Made by a program: the position numbers and the translations under genes
Shown: positions 5,974-9,370 of the stretch, piece by piece
How positions within the stretch are numbered: the stretch's first letter is position 1
How the letters are laid out: the number at the start of each line of letters is the position of its first letter
Assembly (NCBI GenBank): GCA_024998705.1
Contig: JACOEF010000030.1
Coordinates: 1-9,370 of the forward strand
Source: Nitrospira sp.
GTDB lineage: Bacteria > Nitrospirota > Nitrospiria > Nitrospirales > Nitrospiraceae
DNA length: 9,370 nt
Direction of reading: 5' to 3'
Notes under the pieces: generated by a model
Seen by the model: only the letters and a program-made list of their open reading frames with translations
Told to the model about the DNA's origin: nothing
The model's database searches: none

Positions 5974-7770
5974 ATGAAGACGTCAACGAGTGTGCTTGTG
6001 ATCGGTGCGGTCGGTTGTTTGTCTTCAGTCCTGCTCTCCGCAGGGGTGCCGTCCCACGCAGCGGCCGCGGACAGCACCACCACACTGAGCCGGCTGCAAC
6101 AGCCGTCGCTTGCCGCAGCCGTCACGAAGGCCCAGGGGAGCGGAACCGCCCCCATCCTGCCGAACCCAACGGCATTGGTCCTGACAGCTCAGAAAGGCAC
6201 GCACGCTGTCGGTACGCTCACGCTGAAGAAATCCAGTGCGGATCAGCACACATACTACATCAGCACGAACCAGTCGTGGGTCTGGATGAATCCGCCCTAC
6301 GGCAGCACCCAGTCCATCACCTCTGAAACCGATCAGCTGGTGATTACGGCTCAAACCGCCAACCTGCCGGCCGGCACCCATTCGGCAGTGGTGTATGTGG
6401 TGGATTCAGGCCCCAATAACTTCTCCAACATGCTGCGGATCCCGGTCACCCTCACCGTCACAAGTTCACCGGTCGTCCCCCCGCCACCCACGAGCCCTAC
6501 AGCCGTGACCCCACCGGCCCCCAAACCTATCGTCCTGGCACCGCCCCCACCGCCGACGCCTGTGGCCGTACCACCAGCTCCAGCCCCGGCGCCTGTCACC
6601 CCGCCGGTGGTCGCAGACAGCGGGATCACCACAACCCCCATGGCGCTCGTGCTCACGGCGGTCAAAGGGGGAACGGCTGTGGGGAGCCTGGCTTTGCGTA
6701 AACAGGGAGTGACCCAGCACGTCTATTCACTCAGCACCAATCAACCGTGGGTCTGGATGAATCCGCCCTACGGCAGCACCCAATCCATCACCTCTGAAAC
6801 CGATCAGCTGGTGATTACGGCCCAAACCGCCAACTTGCCGACCGGCACCCATTCGGCAGTGGTCTACATCGTCGAATCAGGACCGAACAACTTCCGGAAC
6901 ATGCTGCGGATTCCGGTCACCCTCACCGTGACAGCTTCCCCCGTCGCACCACCGTCCCCCACGCCGCCGGCAGTCACGCCGCCCCTGCCTAAACCGGTGG
7001 TCCTGACGCCTCCCCCCCCGCCGACGCCTGTGGCCGTGCCGCCCCCGCCGGCTCCGTCACCGACTCCCCCGGCACCGGCGACCGCCGCCACTGGACCGAT
7101 CCAGGTCAGTCCGGCTTCGCTGTCACTGACAAGTGCCAGTGCAGTCGGCACCTTAACCCTTCGCAAGACAGGGACCGACCAGCACACCTATTCACTCAGC
7201 ACCAATCAATCGTGGATCTGGATGAATCCGCCCTACGGCAGCACCCAAACGATCTCCACTGAGGCCGATCAAATTGTGGTGACCGCCAAGCCCACAGGCC
7301 TCGCGGCAGGAACCTACTCTGCTGTCGTGTATATCGTCGAATCCGGCCCGAATAATTTCTCTAATACACTGCGCGTCCCGGTGACCTTTACGATTGCCGC
7401 GGGGCAAACCGCTGCGACATCGCCTTCGACACCGACCGCACCGGCGGTGACCGCTCCACCCCCGCCGCCCCCCAGTCCGACGGCCCCCCTGCCGGTCGCG
7501 ACCACGCCGACGTCGGCGACGTCCACGATTACCAGCGCCACGGTTAGTTGGACTGCAAATTCCGAGGCGGACCTGGCTGGGTACCGGGTCTACGTCGGAA
7601 CGCGATCGGGCAGTTATGGATTCGTCGGCCCCTTCGAGGTGAGCAACCGGACCAGCTTCACGATCACCAATCTACCGGTCGGTGCAACCTACTTCTTTGC
7701 CGTATCGGCTTTCGACAAGTCGGGGAACGAGAGTGCCAAGTCTGCCGAGGTCAGCAAGAGCCTGTTCTAA
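5974..7770 (+). CDS. Exported protein with three BACON-like modules, Pro-rich linkers and a fibronectin type III domain
   Basis: A 598-residue protein. Residues 1 to about 32 are a Sec signal peptide (MKTSTSVLVIGAVG core, cleavage near SHAAAA). Three repeats of about 105 residues follow: 61-165, 218-322 and 376-477. Each contains the core WVWMNPPYGSTQ (102-113, 259-270; WIWMNPPYGSTQ at 414-425), then L-A-G-T-x-S-A-V-V-Y, SGPNNF and PVTLTV, a layout close to BACON/Ig-like beta sandwiches found in secreted carbohydrate- or surface-binding proteins. Linkers at 166-217, 323-375 and 478-509 are almost all Pro, Ala, Thr, Val and Ser. The C-terminus (about 510-598) is a fibronectin type III domain with VSWTANSEADLAGYRVYVG (522-540), TITNLPVGATYFFAVSAFD and GNESAKS. 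No PEP-CTERM, LPXTG or other sorting tail is seen. The likely role is an extracellular or cell-surface binding or matrix protein; no enzyme domain is visible. Expression appears to depend on sigma-54. Confidence 0.85.
   Translation: MKTSTSVLVIGAVGCLSSVLLSAGVPSHAAAADSTTTLSRLQQPSLAAAVTKAQGSGTAPILPNPTALVLTAQKGTHAVGTLTLKKSSADQHTYYISTNQSWVWMNPPYGSTQSITSETDQLVITAQTANLPAGTHSAVVYVVDSGPNNFSNMLRIPVTLTVTSSPVVPPPPTSPTAVTPPAPKPIVLAPPPPPTPVAVPPAPAPAPVTPPVVADSGITTTPMALVLTAVKGGTAVGSLALRKQGVTQHVYSLSTNQPWVWMNPPYGSTQSITSETDQLVITAQTANLPTGTHSAVVYIVESGPNNFRNMLRIPVTLTVTASPVAPPSPTPPAVTPPLPKPVVLTPPPPPTPVAVPPPPAPSPTPPAPATAATGPIQVSPASLSLTSASAVGTLTLRKTGTDQHTYSLSTNQSWIWMNPPYGSTQTISTEADQIVVTAKPTGLAAGTYSAVVYIVESGPNNFSNTLRVPVTFTIAAGQTAATSPSTPTAPAVTAPPPPPPSPTAPLPVATTPTSATSTITSATVSWTANSEADLAGYRVYVGTRSGSYGFVGPFEVSNRTSFTITNLPVGATYFFAVSAFDKSGNESAKSAEVSKSLF
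6275..6392 (+). repeat. Intragenic repeat core, copy 1
   Basis: This 118-bp segment matches 6746-6863 with four differences, three of them silent and one Ala-to-Thr. It encodes the WVWMNPPYGSTQ core and the following strands of module 1. Similarity outside it is clearly lower. Confidence 0.9.
6746..6863 (+). repeat. Intragenic repeat core, copy 2
   Basis: Direct repeat of the copy at 6275-6392, displaced by 471 bp (157 codons). A third, more diverged copy begins at 7211, a further 465 bp (155 codons) on, where the stretch coding for WMNPPYGSTQ is still identical for about 26 bp. Confidence 0.9.
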
Positions 7771-7802
7771 AGAAACTGGCGAGAAACAAGAGCGAGATGC
7801 CG

Positions 7803-7832
7803 TGAGCTGGCGCGCAATAGGCGCCCAGCTCA
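7803..7832. terminator. Hairpin between convergent genes, possible bidirectional terminator
   Basis: TGAGCTGG (7803-7810) pairs perfectly with CCAGCTCA (7825-7832), and GCGC (7812-7815) can pair with GCGC (7821-7824) around the loop AATAG with one bulged C. It lies 33 bp after the repeat-protein stop and its right arm contains the stop codon of the minus-strand gene. Neither side has a T-run, so intrinsic termination would be weak; it may instead block read-through or stabilise mRNA 3' ends. Confidence 0.5.
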
Positions 7833-8666
7833 TGGTGAAGTGATCGGAACGACCGTCCTGGCGCAGCGAAATCCCGTATAGCTATTTTGAGTGTCCGGCG
7901 GCAACTTCCCCCGAGCATAGGTCAACAGATACTTCGGCAGATCCGACCAAGACCCGCCCCGCACGACGCGAAATGTGCCCTGTTCAGGTCCCGTGGGATT
8001 CTTCAACGCACTGGCTTCATAGATATTTGCCCCGTACCAATCGGCCACCCACTCCCCGACATTCCCCGCCATCTGAAATATCCCGTAGGGGCTGCGACCG
8101 GCCTCGTATTTCTGAACGGACGCTAACACCTGACTGTATCTGAATCTCGCACCCAGTCCGAAATTCGCCAAACCATCGGTCGGAGATTGGTTGCCCCAGG
8201 GAAATAATCGACCATCGCTCCCTCGAGCCGCCTTTTCCCACTCGGCTTCGCTCGGGAGGCGTGCGCCTCGCCAGCGACAATAGGCCTCCGCATCGAACCA
8301 GCTGACGCCGACGACCGGACGATCGTGATGCCGGGCCGGATCGACTGACTCCCATTGCCACGGCGGCGATCGGTGTGCCTGCGCCAGAAACGTGGCATAG
8401 TGCGCGATCGTCACCTCGTAGAGGTCCATTTCATACCGTTCCAACCACAGGCGATGCTGCGGCCGTTCATCCTCCAGGGCATCTGTTCCATTGGCCCCCA
8501 TGAGAAAGTGGCCTTCGGGAATTGTCACCATCGGCGGCTCAGGCACCGTCGCTGATTTAACCTCTTTGTTTTTTCGCAGCCGCTCAAGTTGCGCATACGC
8601 TGGATCGTCAGTCGGAACACTGGCAAGGAGTAGGAGGAGTATCACGAAGCTGAGGGGCAGACGCAT
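7830..8666 (-). CDS. Secreted SUMF1/FGE-fold protein, not a functional formylglycine enzyme
   Basis: A 278-residue protein. Residues 1-25 form a Sec signal peptide (Leu-rich core, cleavage after AYA), followed by a short charged linker and one SUMF1 (FGE-sulfatase) domain at about 45-272. The domain markers are in order: MVTIPEGHFLMGAN (46-59), DERPQH (66-71), YEVTIAHYATF (83-93), RPVVGVSWFDAEAYCRW (116-132), RLPSEAEWEKAARG (136-149), PWG (156-158), MAGNVGEWVADWYG (199-212), RVVRGGSW (233-240) and GFRCA (265-269). In true formylglycine-generating enzymes two catalytic cysteines follow the RGGSF segment; here that stretch reads SDLPKYLLTYARG with no Cys. It is therefore probably a binding or structural member of the fold, or one with a different chemistry. 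No Shine-Dalgarno or clear promoter precedes the ATG at 8664-8666. The gene converges on the repeat protein. Confidence 0.85.
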   Translation of the reverse strand: MRLPLSFVILLLLLASVPTDDPAYAQLERLRKNKEVKSATVPEPPMVTIPEGHFLMGANGTDALEDERPQHRLWLERYEMDLYEVTIAHYATFLAQAHRSPPWQWESVDPARHHDRPVVGVSWFDAEAYCRWRGARLPSEAEWEKAARGSDGRLFPWGNQSPTDGLANFGLGARFRYSQVLASVQKYEAGRSPYGIFQMAGNVGEWVADWYGANIYEASALKNPTGPEQGTFRVVRGGSWSDLPKYLLTYARGKLPPDTQNSYTGFRCARTVVPITSP

Positions 8667-8693
8667 AGCACAGAAGCATACACAAACAGCCCC

Positions 8694-8837
8694 TCAGGCG
8701 CGAGCGCTCTGCGAGGCTGGAGAAGAAGTCATCAGCATAACAGGATAGTCAAACCGGGCATCCAGGAGGGCTTCAGCCGACGACCACAGCGCAGGCGTGC
8801 CCGAGGTGAGAACGCTGCCGGGGCTCGTGTTCATCAT
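8694..8837 (-). CDS. Candidate small protein (47 residues) after the methyltransferase
   Basis: A frame from ATG 8835-8837 to TGA 8694-8696 begins 5 nt after the methyltransferase stop. It reads MMNTSPGSVLTSGTPALWSS then AEALLDARFDYPVMLMTSSP and a short Ala/Ser/Arg end, with codon third positions mostly G or C like its neighbours. No close ribosome binding site is seen (GGAG at 8854-8857 is 16 nt away), so it would rely on coupling to the upstream gene. I recognise no family and no signal or membrane segment. It could be a real small protein, a remnant of a longer gene, or chance. It occupies most of the 176-bp spacer between the two minus-strand genes, which otherwise holds only the palindrome GAGCGCTC (8702-8709). 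Confidence 0.3.
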   Translation of the reverse strand: MMNTSPGSVLTSGTPALWSSAEALLDARFDYPVMLMTSSPASQSARA

Positions 8838-8842
8838 ACTGA

Positions 8843-9370
8843 TTACAGAAGGACTCCACCGACGACCCAATGCCGGTCATCCGGCACGTCGATGAGGAGC
8901 CGGGAGAGGTTCATCTCGGCCAATTGCGCCGCGACATCATCCTCGGTAAAGGCGGCCAGCAGCGAGTTGTAAAAGTCGCGTTTCAAGATCGGATCTTCGT
9001 CGCCTGCATATTGATCCACTAAGGCCTGAGCCGCCTCAGGGGAGTCCGGCCGCAAGAGATCCATCACCAGGACATAGGCGCCCGGTTTGGCCAATTGCTT
9101 GAGGTGAAACCAAAACTGCAGCGGATTCGGGACATGGTGCAGGAGACTATTGGACAACAGCGCATCGGCCTGTTCAGAGAGCGTGAGTGACTGAAACCGC
9201 TCACAGCGGAGGGTGATGCGATCCGCCAGTCCTGCACCGGCGACAGCCTCTGCCGCCAGATCGAGCATAGGACGGCTGGCATCGACGGCCGTCACGCGCG
9301 CCCCCGGGAAGGAACGGAGAAAACGAATCGGGATATCCGCCGGTCCACACCCCAAATCGACGATATGACC
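8843..9370 (-). CDS. Class I SAM-dependent methyltransferase (5' end beyond the window)
   Basis: The last 175 codons of a gene that enters from the right edge. The first complete codons read GHIVDLGCGPAD, the glycine-rich motif I that binds S-adenosylmethionine; it is followed by VTAVDASRPML (motif II with the acidic residue that contacts the ribose), SNSLLHHVPNP (a motif IV-like HHVPNP) and LAKPGAYVLVMDLLRP (the strand after motif IV). The order matches small-molecule or quinone/sterol-type methyltransferases of the Methyltransf_11/25 class. The C-terminal part (DQYAGDEDPILKRDFYNSLL, then a terminal WVVGG strand) is a lid-like helical insertion and final beta hairpin. The substrate cannot be assigned. 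The missing N-terminus is probably a few dozen residues, because motif I usually lies 40-60 residues from the start. Confidence 0.9.
   Translation of the reverse strand, partial: GHIVDLGCGPADIPIRFLRSFPGARVTAVDASRPMLDLAAEAVAGAGLADRITLRCERFQSLTLSEQADALLSNSLLHHVPNPLQFWFHLKQLAKPGAYVLVMDLLRPDSPEAAQALVDQYAGDEDPILKRDFYNSLLAAFTEDDVAAQLAEMNLSRLLIDVPDDRHWVVGGVLL

Noticed and set aside
5974..6030. Lipoprotein signal (GAVGC near residues 11-15) in the repeat protein
   Set aside because: The Cys comes after a very short hydrophobic stretch and the hydrophobic segment continues past it to an SHA-AAA cleavage site, which fits signal peptidase I better.
6351..7541. Gly/Ala-rich minus-strand frames opposite the repeat protein
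   Set aside because: They are the reverse complement of the Pro-rich linkers and of the repeat modules, which explains the Gly-rich composition.
1..9370. CRISPR array, insertion sequence, tRNA or integrase
   Set aside because: No regularly spaced short repeats, terminal inverted repeats, tRNA-like cloverleaf or recombinase gene was seen; the only repeats are the protein-coding modules.

Overview
This is a GC-rich (roughly 60%), densely coded bacterial chromosome segment with no rRNA, tRNA, CRISPR array or mobile element visible. The gene mix suggests a Gram-negative environmental bacterium: exported proteins with Sec signals, a FlgO/CsgG-like periplasmic protein, a SUMF1-fold lipid-free secreted protein, a BACON-like/fibronectin surface protein behind a sigma-54 promoter, and a 12-helix His-rich membrane protein. 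My impression is a Nitrospira-like (Nitrospirota) genome, but that rests on general gene style and not on a diagnostic marker.

Layout. Bases 1-145 are non-coding lead-in. From 146 to 2732 three plus-strand genes are tightly packed: a membrane-anchored HEAT-repeat protein, a four-helix membrane protein joined to it by an ATGA overlap, and an exported FlgO/CsgG-like protein. The third gene has its own near-consensus sigma-70 promoter (1691-1718), which lies inside the reading frame if the longer upstream start is used. thiD (thiamine pyrimidine kinase, 2772-3563) follows. It is followed after 5 nt by a polytopic membrane protein whose reading frame is cut at codon 58 by an in-frame TAA (3740-3742), and after another 11 nt by an alpha/beta hydrolase (4900-5700). 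thiD, the broken membrane gene and the hydrolase look like one transcription unit.

A 273-bp spacer carries a textbook sigma-54 (-24/-12) promoter at 5923-5938, then a strong ribosome binding site and a 598-residue exported protein of three near-identical BACON-like beta modules, proline-rich linkers and a C-terminal fibronectin type III domain. It converges on a minus-strand SUMF1/FGE-like secreted protein (7830-8666); a strong hairpin sits between them. Further right on the minus strand are a possible 47-residue small gene and a SAM-dependent methyltransferase that runs off the window edge.

The most notable points are the exact sigma-54 promoter on a repetitive surface protein, the nonsense codon inside a membrane helix of the His-rich protein with a potential restart ATG 3 nt later, the internal sigma-70 promoter, the homogenised repeat cores, and two small unannotated reading frames.
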